Below are positions 38,109 through 50,199 of a stretch of 64,000 nt of DNA, in pieces. A program made the position numbers and the translations under genes. How positions within the stretch are numbered: position 1 is the stretch's first letter; every line of letters begins with the position of its first letter. This DNA is from Ganoderma boninense (Eukaryota > Basidiomycota > Agaricomycetes > Polyporales > Polyporaceae), in contig CM035311.1 in assembly GCA_002900995.3 (NCBI GenBank), forward strand, positions 1,736,001-1,800,000, read 5' to 3'. A model generated the notes under the pieces. It was not told the DNA's origin and searched no databases. It saw only the letters and a list, made by a program, of their open reading frames with translations.

Positions 38109-38895
38109 TCATGGCTCGAACCCGTACTCAACTGCTTCTCGGCAGGCATCGTTGAGGCCGGGCTGGTTTCCGTGCAGCCTTAGACTCTGGAGGGTGGCAA
38201 AGCCGGCGTCGCACGCCGAACACGAGTGTGCGCTCAACCGCCGTTGTTGCCAAGAGGGAGCGGAGACGTGCTCTGGAACCCGGTGTGGCTCCGGGGACAG
38301 GGAGCGGGAGCGTTTAGATGAGGACTGCGAGGACTGCGCGCGGAGACGTGAGCACAGGGGCGCAGTTTGGGGGCAAGACAAGGTACTCACAGAGTCATCA
38401 TCCGAGTCCCAGCGCGACTCGTGGTCGGCCTTACGTTTGAGAGAGGTCGCGGGGGATGATGAGATGGGGGAAGATGGTGGCGCTGAAGGGAAATCTTGCT
38501 CAGGGTGGGGTCCGGCGGTGCCACACAGAAAGGGACGAACCTGTGAGAGTGGCCGAGTTCTCGTCCTCGGGATCCACTACTGCCGTTGCCATTGCAAATC
38601 CGTCCCTCCATGCGAGGACGCGGTGAAGGCGCGTTTTGTAGGTGTCATCGTATGTGGGCGCCTGGTCCGCGTCGAGCTCCTCTTCAGAAGAGCAGTAGGA
38701 AGAGCAGACGGACTCGTCGTCCTCGGAGTCGTTGTCGGACGAGTCGCTGGAGGAGGAGGCGAAGGAGCTGGAGGCTATTGTGGAGGTGTAGGGGTGGGAG
38801 CGGGGCGGGGGCGGGGGAACCTCTATGAGTTGGATGATCTCGACGGTGGGCTGCTGGTGGAGGTAGAGGTGGGTGGGGTGGGCGTCCTTGTGCAT
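38109..38895 (-). CDS. Basidiomycete conserved hypothetical protein with C-terminal Cys motif
   Basis: Exons 38541-38895, 38391-38494 and 38109-38333; 227 residues. It begins MHKDAHPTHLYLHQQPTVEI, followed by a Ser/Asp/Glu-rich acidic tract (SSDSSDNDSEDDE), the block TYKTRLHRVLAWRDGFA, and a Lys/Arg-rich part (LKRKADHESRWDSDDDS, KRSRSLSP) that could act as a nuclear signal. The end reads HSCSACDAGFATLQSLRLHG then ACREAVEYGFE, which I believe is a conserved C-terminus in basidiomycete proteins of unknown function; CxxC plus His could bind one metal as in a degenerate C2H2 finger. An in-frame extension upstream of 38895 exists to 39159, so the start is a choice. Confidence 0.7.
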
Positions 38896-39761
38896 GAAGG
38901 ACGGGGACGCGGGATAGGCGGGGGGGAAGGGCGGGCTGTGCGAGCATGGCGGGAGAGCCGTTGTGCATGTGGCGGGCGGGGGGGCGGCGTGGAGGAGAGG
39001 AGCATGGGGGCAGGGATTATAAGTATGGACGGGGAGAGGGAAGAGAGAGCAGTCGCCGGATGCGGGCCTTCTCGAAGCGGCAGGAGCCAGATCCGCATCC
39101 TGGCCAATCAAGATAAAGCGGGATCTCGATGCACGCGCTCTGTGGGGGCGTTCCCACACATATTTTCGCCTTGGCCTGGTCGCCTGCGGGCGTCTGTGGC
39201 CCCCCGATGGGGACGCCCGAGACTCGGATGGTTCTCATCGGCGTTTTGGCGGACGCTCCTTGGCCATTTCCCTCCGTTTCCCATCGTCGCCTTCCATCTT
39301 TCCCTCGCTCGCCTCCATCTCCGACTCCAAACGGCCCTTCGCACACTCCCCAGCGCGGCCACAGCGTGCCCCATCATCCGCACATCCCCCTCACGCTCAT
39401 GGCGCTCACAGCCCATCACATGATTCACACCGCTCCCCCCACCCGACCACGAGTGACACAAGACGAACGCGAAGACGACCCGTCCTCGCTCTCTTCTGCT
39501 ACCGACCGTCCAGTGGCGTACCGACCGTCCTCTTACCTACAGTACAACTACCCCAATCGACCCTCCTCCACATGCCTCTCCCCGCACTCCCCGTCCGAGC
39601 CCCGTCCTGCCTTCCAAACCACTTCGCCCCCTCGGGCAGCCCACCCTCCCATCTCTGTCCGCTCCCGTCGCCCCCCTTCCATGAGACGATGTCGCCCGCT
39701 CGCAGCCAGAACGCCAATATAGTCATCTTGGGACACCCCAGTGCCCTCCCCGTGAGAGTCC
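38896..39761. other. Intergenic, no gene seen
   Basis: 866 bp between two minus-strand genes, pyrimidine-rich on the plus strand. Open frames here (for example 39260-39934, plus) are Pro/Ser/His rich and run into the MKT1 3' end, so they are not taken as genes. Confidence 0.45.
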
Positions 39762-42700
39762 TCACGGCCGCATTGGCGCCAGCCACGCTTCAGCCGCTTC
39801 AAATTGGTCGATCAGCTCTCGCAGGACAGCGCCTTCGGAGTGCAACTGCCTCATGGCCGTTAGCGTCTGCCCGCCGGAACGCACCCCGCAGGCCGCATCC
39901 GCGTCCGTGCCAACCAAACGACGCCCGCGCATAAATTTTGGACGCGCATCGCACGACGGACCCGAGTGAGCGCGAACAGCCAGAAGCGGGCCACGAGCCA
40001 AGCCACGGGTTGCGGGTGTCGGGGAGGGTGTGAAAACAAACAGGCGGCGAAAAATTAGGAAAAGAAGAAACAAAGATGATCTGTGGTCAATGGACGGTTC
40101 TGGCTCACGGCTAAACAAACGTGGGGGCTCACCACATCCCAGAACCGGAAGCCGCGTTCAACTTCTGCCTTCGGGAGCTTGACGCCCTGGAATGTCTCCT
40201 CGCAAATGTCTAGCGCCATTTGCTTGGCCTCCCGCACGCCTTCTGCGTTCGGGTCCCGTACCCGCTGCCGCCCGTTGATGTGCGTGAGTGCATCGAGGTA
40301 AACCTTCGCGAGCACACCAAACCCGGTGTTGACTTCTGTCTGGAATGGTAACGAGAGGTTGATGTCCAGCAGGTCGTCGCGCCCTCGGCGAGCGTCGTGC
40401 CGCAGGAGCATGTTCAACGACGTCACCTCCAACAGTGTTCGCAGCGCGCGTGTGAGCGACCGGACGAACGAGTTGAACACGAGCAACTCTCGCGACAGAG
40501 GCGCAGACCATGGTTGCGCCTATCGACGGTGTTGATCCGACACGGCGCGAAGTTGCGAGCGGACGGGCAGCGCATTGACGTTCGTTTATCGTACCATGCC
40601 CCATGAAACGCAAATTTGAGCGGAGCGGAGCCACAATTGGGGGCGGATTCACATCGCGAAGGTGTACGCGGATTTAGCGAAAATAATGAACGAGCGCCAC
40701 GGCGGACTGTAACCGCACTCTCACCTTGCAGTTGAGGGGGAGGATGCTCAACACCCGCATCACCAACAGCATGGAGGATTTCTCGTCATCTGGAACAAGC
40801 AACGTACGCGAATGTCAGTTGTGTTTGAGCAAACGATGGTCGCCATGATTCGTGGGAAACCTGGATCCGTATACGCACCGGTTCCGAAGCTGGGCCCGCC
40901 GCTGAAGGCGCGGCCAGACCAGAGGTGGCCATGGACGACGCCTGCCCGGACGAGCTCCAAAAACAGGTAAAGCGAATCTTGGAATTTGTCGTTGACGCGC
41001 GCAGGCCGGAGTGCTGTGTACATCGCCCGCGCCAAGGGGGAATGCGTATGAGTGTTCAGGAGGAATCTGTCACACGCCATCCCATCCCCACGTTAGCCTG
41101 CTGTCACGCTAGTAGTGTGCCTGTGGGAGGCAGCGGCGGCGGCATCGCGTCTCCTGCCCAGTGGATGCCCAATTCAAAGTAACGAACACGACGCACCCCC
41201 GCAGTTCCAGGAATCGCCAGATGACGTTCGCTACGACCTCGTCCTTCTTGTCGAGCCCAATCGAACCCTGTACCGACTTGATCTTCGTGCGCGACGCGAG
41301 CTTCTCGGACGCAGTCGCCCCGAGACAGAGCGAGAAGTCGATCGTGGACGACTGCGCAAGCAAAGCGAAGCCGCAAACGATCCGAGGTGAGCTCTCTTAG
41401 ATCCGCAGCTGCGCCCGGAAAAACGACACGAGAAGGGCAAGGCGCACTCACGTTCTGTCGCCTCAGCTCTTCCTCCACGATTGAGTACGGGACGTTCCAA
41501 CCAGCCACACGCTCGGCGAGCTGCGTCGTCTGCGGCGAATTGTGCGAGATGGGCTTCTGCGGCGCAGGTTGCTCGAACCAGAAGTGTCCAGTAACCTTCT
41601 TGGTCTGCCAGAATGTGTGCATGACGCTCGAGATGAGGGCGAGTGACGTCGCCCGAGGCCCCGTCTGCCCATCGGTGATGACCTCTTTGACGAATCGCTT
41701 ATACTCAGTCGTTTCGCCGTTGTCCAACGGCGGGTTCTCGATGACCTGCCCAGTAGTTAGCCACACGAGCGCCTGGGGCCCGAGGAGGCCGCGCGAGAGG
41801 TAGAAGTAGACTTCGTCTGGCAGTCGGTGCGTGAAGATCTCGTGCAGATCAGAGGGGATGTCTGCAGCAGTCGGGTGATGCTGGTGGTGGTTCTGGTGCC
41901 CATGTGCGGGTGGGGTGGTGATGGCGAGTGGGAGCGGGGTGACGGAGCCCTCAGAGGAGAGAATGAGAGAATATTTGATCATGGAGCGCGTGCGTGCGTA
42001 GTGCTCGGGATATTGCATTTGCTTCACATGGGGCTGATCTGCGAGGGCAGATACGGCGGCGAAGCCGGACTTGTAGTACTTGACCATGTCCACGGTCGCT
42101 TTCAAGCCCTGCTCGTGGATGGTCGGGGGGAAGGGGGGCGAGTGCTCGAAGCCTAGCAGGATTCCAATGTCCAAGAACTGATCTTCCGTCACACCCAAGT
42201 CGGTGAGGATGTTTCGTTTTATGACATACGAGAAGGTGGGATTGGCAGCCAATAGGTCGACGGAGGTGATCACCTTGTCCACGCCGGGGTAAAGGAGGGT
42301 ATCTGTCGGACCGTAAATGGCATGAATGTATGACTTTGGATGGCGCTGCAGGTAAATCAACTACAGATCGCATCCAAAACATCAGTACAGCGTCGGAACG
42401 CGTTGTATGCAGGCGCTAGACACGTCACTTGACAATACGCACCTGAGCCCATGCAACATACGGCGCAACGACGAACTCCACGTTGCGGTGCTTGAAAATC
42501 CTTAGCACTATCTTCCACAAATCCCACTGGTGGAGGTTGCTCCGGCCCTCGAACAGTTTCGTCGCGGCATCCTCCTGTCCTGACTCATACTTGGCCCACG
42601 CCTCACGCCGATCCTTGCATGCCTCATTCTGCTCGAAGCTCGCCTGCTGCTGGTGCTTCGGACGGCGACTTGGGAGCAGTCCAGGGAAGACGAAAACGGG

Positions 42701-43022
42701 CTTGATGCGAAGTTTTTCGAGCGCTCGCAGGTCAGACTCGATGCGCGTCGTGAGGGCCAGAGGAAGACCTCCTGTTGCAGCGAGAAGTGGTTCCCGTGAA
42801 GGAGGGTTGTCTGTTAGACTTGAGAAATAGTAGGATGCATCGATGCCCAAGCGTGAGTCGGAGAGAACGGAGAGAGGGTGTGTGTGGAGTTGCTTCCGGT
42901 CGACCAGGTAGTCTGGAAAGACGACGAGACCGACATGAGATTTGCTACTCGGGCTGTCTGCTTCTGCTCAGAAGCCAGAAAGACAGATTATGGTGCTTAC
43001 TGTCGAGGTGTTTGATGGGCAT
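39762..43022 (-). CDS. MKT1: MKT1 post-transcriptional regulator (XPG-like nuclease fold)
   Basis: Exons: 43001-43022, 42443-42912, 41452-42360, 41197-41393, 40879-41066, 40725-40789, 40133-40519 and 39762-39866; 780 residues. It starts MPIKHLDNYLVDRKQL and reaches SRLGIDASYYFSSL, the XPG/FEN-like N-terminal motif. The I-region follows: FVVAPYVAWAQLIYLQRHPK and GPTDTLLYPGVDKVI. The MKT1 N and C domains include IFTHRLPDEVYFYLSRGLLG, PWSAPLSRELLVFNSFV and the very end AEAWLAPMRP. In yeast Mkt1 works with Pbp1 on mRNA stability and translation and is thought to lack nuclease activity. The last intron (39867-40132, 266 bp) is long; the chosen acceptor joins the conserved C-terminus in frame. Confidence 0.94.
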
Positions 43023-46000
43023 GGCAGGCGGGGAGGAGCGAGGTTTTGGCGTTGTCTTAGGGTCGTTGGAGGCGAGCCGGCGTCGAACACAACAACGGGA
43101 AGGCAGCGACCGACGCTTACATAAGCACCGTTGTAGGCTCAGTGCCACTCTTCTCTCCTGGTCCACTCTCTCCCTCCAAGTCCTCTGGTCCATCCGTTGT
43201 CCTCCCCAGCCTGAATATCGTCCGTGACGGCGGCGAGCGTCGTGGCGCAGGGAACACCCACTCTCACTCCATTCTGAAAGCTCGGATGCCACGGCCTGCG
43301 GTTTGACCTCACTCTGACGGCTTCACCGTTCGACCGATTATCACAAGTTGCGGTGGCCGTGTGGTCCTTTCCCCGAATGCTTCTTGTTTCTGTTCCTCCG
43401 ATGGTCCGAGACGTATTGCAAACGACACTGACACAGTATGGAAACAACAAGATTTGTCACCATGCGCCTCCCAGCCTGTCCAAGCTCGCTGGCCACCGGT
43501 TCTTTGCGCGATTTGCAACCTAGCGACCTTGCAGATGCTATACTTGTGTTCTCGTGAGAACGCGCAGTGTGCCAAAATACCCCAGCCTTGTCCCCATTCT
43601 CACCATCTGCCACGCGCGGCCGCACTTGAGCACGTTCCCCGTCAGCGCACGAAGGCCAGAACCTCGCGCTCGCGATTTGGGTGGTGATACGGCCCCACCG
43701 ACTTCGTCCACGTCGTCGGTGCCGGTGTGGTCGGAGGTTCCTCGCAAGCTGACATGTGCCGGACATTCGCTGTTGCCCATGCCGGCCCACAGTCTTCCAT
43801 CCGACATGTTTCCCGCACGCGAGGCACAAGGGTCTGCACAACTGCAGTGTCTCATGTCTCGTCTCATTTTCACAGGGTCATGCATGGTACGTCTGCGAAC
43901 GCCGTCTAAGCCCACTGAACCGTGCTGACTGCCGATGTTTCTTCGTACGGAAAGAAGACCAGAACGTCGTCTCCGTGTGGAACCTAGACTAGACGCCCTC
44001 GTCAGCATGCTGGCTCTCGTATCGCAGTCGCCGCCCCACCGATAGCTCGTTTGGACCCGAACCTATCCTCGGTTATCACATGTCTTACTACGGTAAGCCA
44101 TCCCGCTCCAAAGGTTGCGATGTGTTACTCACAGTTTTCCCGGGAGTCCAGGAGACCAGTCAGCCGCATAGCAGAGCAGCAGTGCATTCGATGATCGCAA
44201 GAACGTTGCGCACTGCCCGAATGAATGGGCAGTGATCCACGACCTCACACGCCGGTATGCATGGGAAAGGGAATATCGAGGCGGCCACCAAGTAACGACG
44301 ATGGAGATGGTCAACATGGTGCCATCTTCTTCTGCTGTTATTCGATGCATACAGGTTGGGAATTGAAGGCGTTTTGAACCTTAACCTTCACCCCCAACTA
44401 TCTCTCGTGCCATGCCTCGGATTTCAGCCTCCACATCCGCCGGCACACCTTCTCAGGGTGTGTATTGCGCTCAGCCTTGTGCATGCACTTATCTGGAAAC
44501 CTGCAACTCTATCCGTAGTTCGTCTCGCGCTCTCATGAGAAGCTTGTGCGTTTCCTAGTCGCATTCTCACGGAAAAGCATCTGGCTGATGACCCTCCGAT
44601 GTTGGAGTATCCCACAGGCATGACTTGGCGTCGCCGCCCCACAGCGCCCCACATTTATAGTTCGACCGAAAATTCTACGATATTTCCATGGGAGTTACCT
44701 CGGAAGCTCCCGCCTGGTAGGAACCACGTCGACAAATCTGTTTGCGGGGACGACCATCGTGGATTCCGAGCGCAAGTAGATGGGAAGCGTTTATGAACAC
44801 GTATGGTGGCGTCGACAGCATGTCTACGAAGGTGCCGTACCTGGTTGTCTGCCGTATGCTCTCGTTAATTCACCCGATACCGTTAACACCAGGTTCCTGT
44901 GGAACCCACCCCCGGAAGAACGAACTCAGCGGCGGTTCTCTGGGAGACGGACAGCCGCAGCGGTCCTGCTGGTAGGTCTGCCGTTCGATCATGCGCTCCA
45001 ATGAATATTCGCTGGGTTTCACCTCCTCCAGGAGGCAGCATCGATGCCAATGATGATCATTATCAGCATGTCTTTGTTCACCCTCTCTTTCCCATGGCTT
45101 ACTGCGCTTGGCGGTATCTCTCGGCACGATTCCGACTGACACACCATAACCGCACCCAGAGACTAAACCGTATCACCGCCTGCTCCCTGTTCGCTCAAGC
45201 ATGCTTCATGCACAATGTGGCTGACTCTATGCCTCCAATGATGCACAGCTCAATCTCCGTGGTCTTGGTGCTTGCGGCGGCTTGCGCAGTGCGAAATGCC
45301 CCTCCAAGCTCCGCGCAGCAGACAACTCGTGGGGGTGCTTTCGAACAGGCGCTCTCACGCCCAGGCCATACCGAGCGTGATTCCTGAGAGCGGGTACAGA
45401 GTACGCGCTGCTTTTACCCCATCTCGGCCCTCCGAGGTTTAATCCAAGACGCCACCATTTCTCTCATGCAGCGAGGCACCGCGCGAACCTCTGGTGCCCG
45501 CATCGTGTAAGCCTTGGTGCGGAAGACGCGGCACCAGTCATCCATCGTCCTCTGCTATGCCATTCGCGGCGTAGCGTTTTGCAAACCCTGAGAGCCAGCC
45601 AACCTGGAGCCTCGGGCGCGGGCGGGGCCGTGTGTCCTGCGATGGCTTTGTGGGGTAGCGTCCGCATATCGTGGCACCGTACGCGACAAGTGCCATTGAC
45701 ACGTCTCCGTGCTGAACTAGCGTTCGGTGCCCAGACCTCGGCCAGGTATTTGTGTTCGGATGAACTTGAAGAAAGAAGCGCCGCTCGGAGGCGGACGGCC
45801 GTCGTCATGTCCTACTGGCCACTGGCCAGTGGTCCCAGCCGACCGCAGCTGGCTGTGACGCGACCTCATCGACAAGGGACCAGGTGTCCGGCATTGGCCC
45901 GACCTCGAGGCCACCGTGGTTTGTCGGGCCGCATGCTATAAGCAGTATGCAGGAACATCGCAGCCAGGGCATTGGACTCGGACGGATCGGAATGGCCCGA

Positions 46001-47752
46001 GCGCTGTGCAAGCTTCTGGACGTCACCCGGCGCTGGCTTCGGACTCTGTCGCACGAAGGGCCATGCGACGAGAGGCCTCGCGCGTTGTTTTCGCAGCTGG
46101 GCTGATGATCCATGCGTCATCTGAGCACCCGTCTTGTGAACGCAGATGCACGGCTTGCCGCTCGGCGAGGTGCCGCCTGGGATCTGGCTGCGTCTGGATG
46201 GCGGGATGCTAGCCCGCGTGGCTGATGCTCGTAAATCAGCCAGCCGGAAAATGTTGGACTTTTTTGTGAACGCGCGCATCCCGGATGTGTCGGGCGATGC
46301 CTCCGCAGGCTATGTTGCGCGAGGGGGGTCACAGGTGGGTAGATCCTGCTTTCTATGGCCATGTTGGCCCTGATCGCCTCCGATGCCAACGGGTTCTCGA
46401 GCCGGGCCGACCACCGCCCGTCCTCCTGCCCAGGCTGGACGATGCGACCCAGACGCTATCTTTCGTCCAGCGACAGTCAAGTCCCTGATTCAGAGCACAC
46501 CAAACCTCGGATACTTGCAATTTACGTACCCGCAGGGCCCACCCCGGTATCGATGGAGGTGAGACCTGTCGTTTCAATCACCGCGACCCCGTCCATCGAA
46601 TGCTTTTCAAGAGCGAAGCTGGGGAAATCCCACCGTCTTGCGACTAACCTTTTTCAATGGCTCCAGTAACGAATACCTGACCACGGGATCAACAGAATAC
46701 AAGGTAGTGGACGTGGTCAATCAGAGTGCGCTGGTGAGTGGACAGATCAGTGGACAGGCAGAATTTGTTATTCCGACACTTGGGCGAGAATCTCTCAGGC
46801 TTCAGCAAAACATTTGAACGGATAAACTTTGTCCGGACTCGCTTGTCCCAAGCACCTTGAGCTATCCCACCGCCCGTTCACCCATGTTGACTTCTTTACT
46901 GGTTGCCACTCAAGAGTCAACATACTACTCGACCTAACTAATAACCTACAAGTGCAGGAACCCTCAGCCACTGATGCTCAGCGCTCAGCGCGCATTGAAA
47001 CCGGTCAACAAACTATTTCGCTGATGTATCGCATCGCAGCTGAAAATCGGGAAGGGACGGATCGAAAGGGGCGGTGGCTGGTAAATGCGATCCTCTGGCC
47101 ATACTTTCAAACGCTCAGTAACCACTCCGAAATTGACGAATTGCGCAACACCGTGGAAAGAGTCTTTCCCAGTTCCTGAAAACCATTGCCGTTCTCAGGA
47201 TAATTCGTGCCAATGCCACATGGCAAGATGGGAGCGTTTGGGACCCTGAACTCCAGGAGCTTTGGGTGTAACTTTAAGTCGCTCGGCTCTTGCTCTTGGC
47301 ATGCCTGACGCTTAGCCGACATGCAACGTGATACAAGAGGCAATCTCAGCAGGGGGGACCTAACAAGCGTGCTTGCAAACTACTTACAAGGCAGGTTTCA
47401 CCTGTTGTCGCTGCGTTACATGCTGCGAAGATGGACTACGATCATCTAACCTCGCCCACCAACTGTGGACAGAGCATCACAGGTCACTGATCATCTGGAC
47501 TCTGCGTATACCGTGGGTGTAGGTGTGGGTTCGGGTGGGGCCATCCTGTGAGTCAAGTATCCTATGCATGATTGTTGAAGTTCGCGAGGGAGCTAAGAAC
47601 TAGAACAAGATGAATTGCGTTTGGCTGAGCTCTGCAAACGCATGAGGGACAAGATACAAGCGAGACGAGCAGAGATACTACGTGCTGACTAAGCATATCC
47701 ATACCGGGACTGGTACCGACAAGACTGCAATCCCAGATTCCAACAATGATGA
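43023..47752. other. Gene-poor stretch left of the transposon cluster
   Basis: 4.7 kb without a recognised gene. A coding-looking plus-strand fragment lies at about 46570-46817. A frame at 46829-47179 (plus) ends in a polar, helical-looking stretch (RIAAENREGTDRKGRWL) but has no identified family. A perfect 14 bp palindrome is at 45819-45832. Confidence 0.4.
46570..46817 (+). other. Possible exon of an unrecognised or decayed gene
   Basis: An open plus-strand frame reads ...FQERSWGNPTVLRLTFFNGS, then EYLTTGSTEYKVVDVVNQSA, with a good donor (gtgagt) after the last codon at about 46732; unspliced it stops at 46817. The upstream string FTYPQGPPRYRW at about 46515-46550 ends at a gtgaga donor. 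The beta-strand-like pattern faintly recalls basidiomycete DUF6593 proteins, but this is a guess. Confidence 0.25.
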
Positions 47753-48965
47753 CAGCTGTTGTAAAAACCAGCGTCGCATTCCTGGGGCCTGGTCCTATGC
47801 GGTAGGGTCGGCCAGAAAATTAAATTAAATTAATTCGAAAGAAGAAAATTAATTGGAGAGGGAGGGGAGCAAGTTGGAAGATTGTTGAATGGTGTGTATC
47901 GCGAGAGCCTCACCCATGCTTGGTCTGGCTAAAAATGAGCATCCAGACACAGAGAAAGAGCTGGAATTAATTGTTGCGGCCGGCGCTAACGCGCCGGGGA
48001 GGTGCACCAGATAGATTTTTTATTTCCCGGCCTACAAGTGATTGCAGGGGCACCAAAGTTTGCACGATGCTGAGCCTAGTGTCGGGATATGCTGTATTGC
48101 TGTTATAACGGTCGAAATACGCAGCCAGGTCCTCTGGTACCATTCACCGCGAGGGCATTATACGGGCGCTTATTCTGCCATCTCGCCTCTCTCCCCAGTC
48201 CCTCCTGCTCTCGAGTACCTCTATGAGGCCTGGAATTATACATGGATACTACCGTTGACTACTAACAGGAGTTTTCATCTTGCTTTCAAGACTGTTCAGA
48301 ACTATGAGCATGTTTTGATTTATGTTTTAATGTATTCAGTTGTTCTCACATCCACTGAATTAAAACAACATAGATACACTAATACATATACTATAAAGTG
48401 TCCTCCCGGTGTGTTCAGAGTTTTTCTTGGGTGGTTGGTGAGCAAGGGAGGCAAGTACTCGGCCTCGAGCAGCACGGCAGCGTACACACTTACTGCATTG
48501 GGCAGCCGGACATGTCCGGGCCGCTAGGTGCTAGGTTCAAACTCCGCCAGGTCCTGGGAGCCTCCCCACATAGGACGACTCCCCATTCCTGACCCCGCCC
48601 CATGTGCCCGGATCACCGGGAAACCCCGGCCGAGCAGCGCCTCGCTGGCAGACGCGGGAGAGATCGCGTTCTCGTCGCCCGTGGTCTCTTCCCCGTTTTC
48701 TCAACTAAGACCCTCCCTGCGGCCACCAGCTTTGGATATGATCGAGGAATGGGGTGGTGCTTGCCCCAAGACCAAAATCAGGACCTCGTCTACCTGTCCG
48801 TAACCCACAGCAATCTACAGCAATTCGAGTGGGGGACTGGCGAAGACAACGCGACCCCGCGCGCGCGCGTCTGCTTGCAGCGTAGCGCCGCTCGGCCGGG
48901 AGTTTCCGCTGATCCGGGCACATAGGGCGGGGTCCCGAATGCGACGCTGGTTTTTACAACAGCTG
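47753..48965. mobile_element. MITE-like inverted-repeat element split by a nested insertion
   Basis: The ends are inverted copies beginning CAGCTGTTGTAAAAACC; the terminal 29 bp (47753-47781 and 48937-48965) match perfectly. After removal of the nested insert 47785-48583 plus one copy of its target duplication, the left arm continues at 48592 and keeps pairing with the right arm for roughly 80-100 bp with few mismatches (GACCCCGCCC, ATGTGCCCGGATCA). The native element is therefore about 406 bp and fold-back. GA flanks both sides (47751-47752 and 48966-48967), the apparent target duplication. No coding capacity. Confidence 0.8.
47785..48583. mobile_element. Nested hAT-like non-autonomous element, 799 bp
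   Basis: An 8 bp direct repeat CATTCCTG lies at 47777-47784 and 48584-48591, exactly where the outer element is interrupted. The insert ends are inverted repeats: 14 of the first 18 bases match, with GTCCTATG shared. Eight-bp duplications with short terminal repeats are the hallmark of hAT transposons. The insert is AT-rich in places (near 47818-47850 and 48280-48400), unlike the GC-rich neighbourhood, and has no transposase frame. Confidence 0.7.
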
Positions 48966-48985
48966 GAACTTCAACTTGCTGATTA

Positions 48986-49528
48986 CAGCGCCTTGCATAA
49001 TTCCGTGAACACGCCGATTTTTTCGCACAGGCGTCTATCTCCCCATAACGGGAAGGTGCCAGTCACAGGTACAATCCCGTGACGCGGCATGACGCGGCCG
49101 AGTCACAACCCGTCCGGACCGCCCAGAGCCATCCGCTCGATTCCTGTCGCGCACACTCAAATCTTGCGTTTCTTGGGCCTCCACCTCTGACAAAGATGGA
49201 AATTCAACCGTCGCCTTGTGTTTTCTCGGTTTCCCCAACAGAATTAGTACTTGGGTCCAAGGTAGCGGGCAAGCCCATTCGGTGCCGGTGTATTCAGCCT
49301 TCTGATCCAGCAACAAAGAGGGACCTCTCATAAGAAGACTACCCCTGAATGCGACAGGCCACAGTGAATTTTTGATGACGTACTATGGAGCTGAAATGGA
49401 CCAGAATGCGGACGAAGGACTCGTTTGCGAGGTCAAGCTGGTCAGGCGTTGAGTAGAGCTGTGACCGTGACGAGTTTAAGCGCCAAAAGAAAAAATTTGG
49501 CGTGTTCACGGAATTATGCAAGGCGCTG
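48986..49528. mobile_element. CAG-type MITE copy 1, 543 bp
   Basis: Perfect 27 bp terminal inverted repeats start CAGCGCCTTGCATAATTCCG (48986-49012 and 49502-49528). TA flanks each end (48984-48985 and 49529-49530). It belongs with the POL1 element (57635-57992), which shares CAG-GCCTTGCATAATT-CGTGAAC and similar subterminal sequence. A TA duplication with CAG ends fits a Tc1/mariner-related MITE. It lies 20 bp from the end of the neighbouring element. No coding capacity. Confidence 0.82.
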
Positions 49529-49938
49529 TAGTAGACTTGATCCAAGTCTATCTACAAGCTTAAGGTCATCTATAGGAAAGGGCCCAAGGGTATGTAAACA
49601 CGCAGCCTGACCTTTCTGAAACCATTCACGCATGTCCATGTGGGATCCATGTGGAGGGGTTGCAAACGGTGGCGGTGGTAAACATTATGTCTAGGCCTGT
49701 AAGTCGTTTTAGAAACATCGCCTGTCCAGGTGTTAATCAGCAGTGCACCTTCTCGCGCATGCAAGCTTTGGAACTTCAAACGCGGTCATTGGGGTGAGAT
49801 CAGACCTTTGGCAACATGAAGCGCAAGGTCCATCTTCGCTCGTCTGTCGTGGCGGTGGCAAGCACATGATTTTCGTTACTTGGAGTGTGAGACCAATTTA
49901 AAACAAAGAACATTCGGAAATTCGCCCAACTGGTCAAT

Positions 49939-49977
49939 CCGTGGTCGTAAGAGTCTGACGCTCTATCCGATTGAGCT
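49939..49977 (-). pseudogene. Inverted 5' half of the tRNA-Lys gene
   Basis: On the minus strand this stretch reproduces the D arm, anticodon arm and the start of the intron of the tRNA-Lys at 50114-50199 (AGCTCAATCGGATAGAGCGT, then CAGACTCTTACGA-CACGG) with one difference in the intron. The acceptor stem and the 3' half are missing. The intact gene lies about 140 bp away in the opposite direction, so the two could fold back on each other. Confidence 0.75.
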
Positions 49978-50113
49978 CTGAGGCCGGGTTGTGGTTGCCT
50001 CCCGAGGGAGCCGATAGTGACGGACCTTGTTGCGTGGAGGGTTTGCTATGAATTTGGTGGGTAGCGAAAAGATGAAAGCGTAATATATATAACAAACATA
50101 ACATGCTAATATC

Positions 50114-50199
50114 GCCCGCCTAGCTCAATCGGATAGAGCGTCAGACTCTTACGAGCACGGGTGATCTGAAGGCTGCGAGTTCGACCCTCGCGGTGGGCT
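50114..50199 (+). tRNA. tRNA-Lys (anticodon CTT) with 12 nt intron
   Basis: The acceptor stem GCCCGCC (50114-50120) pairs with GGTGGGC (50192-50198). The D arm is GCTC...GAGC, the anticodon stem TCAGA/TCTGA with CTT at 50148-50150, and the T arm GCGAG-TTCGACC-CTCGC. A 12 nt intron (50152-50163) sits one base after the anticodon, the canonical place. A run of five T (50202-50206) follows as Pol III terminator. Confidence 0.93.

Noticed and set aside
37993..39423. 476-codon plus-strand open frame
   Set aside because: Antisense shadow over the three-exon minus gene 38109-38895; Gly/Val/Arg-rich composition mirrors the Pro/Ser/Asp codons of that gene.
45819..45832. Perfect 14 bp palindrome CCACTGGCCAGTGG
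   Set aside because: Single, isolated, no second copy or neighbouring motif; likely chance.
48602..48925. 107-codon open frame
   Set aside because: Lies entirely in the arms of the fold-back element 47753-48965; not a gene.
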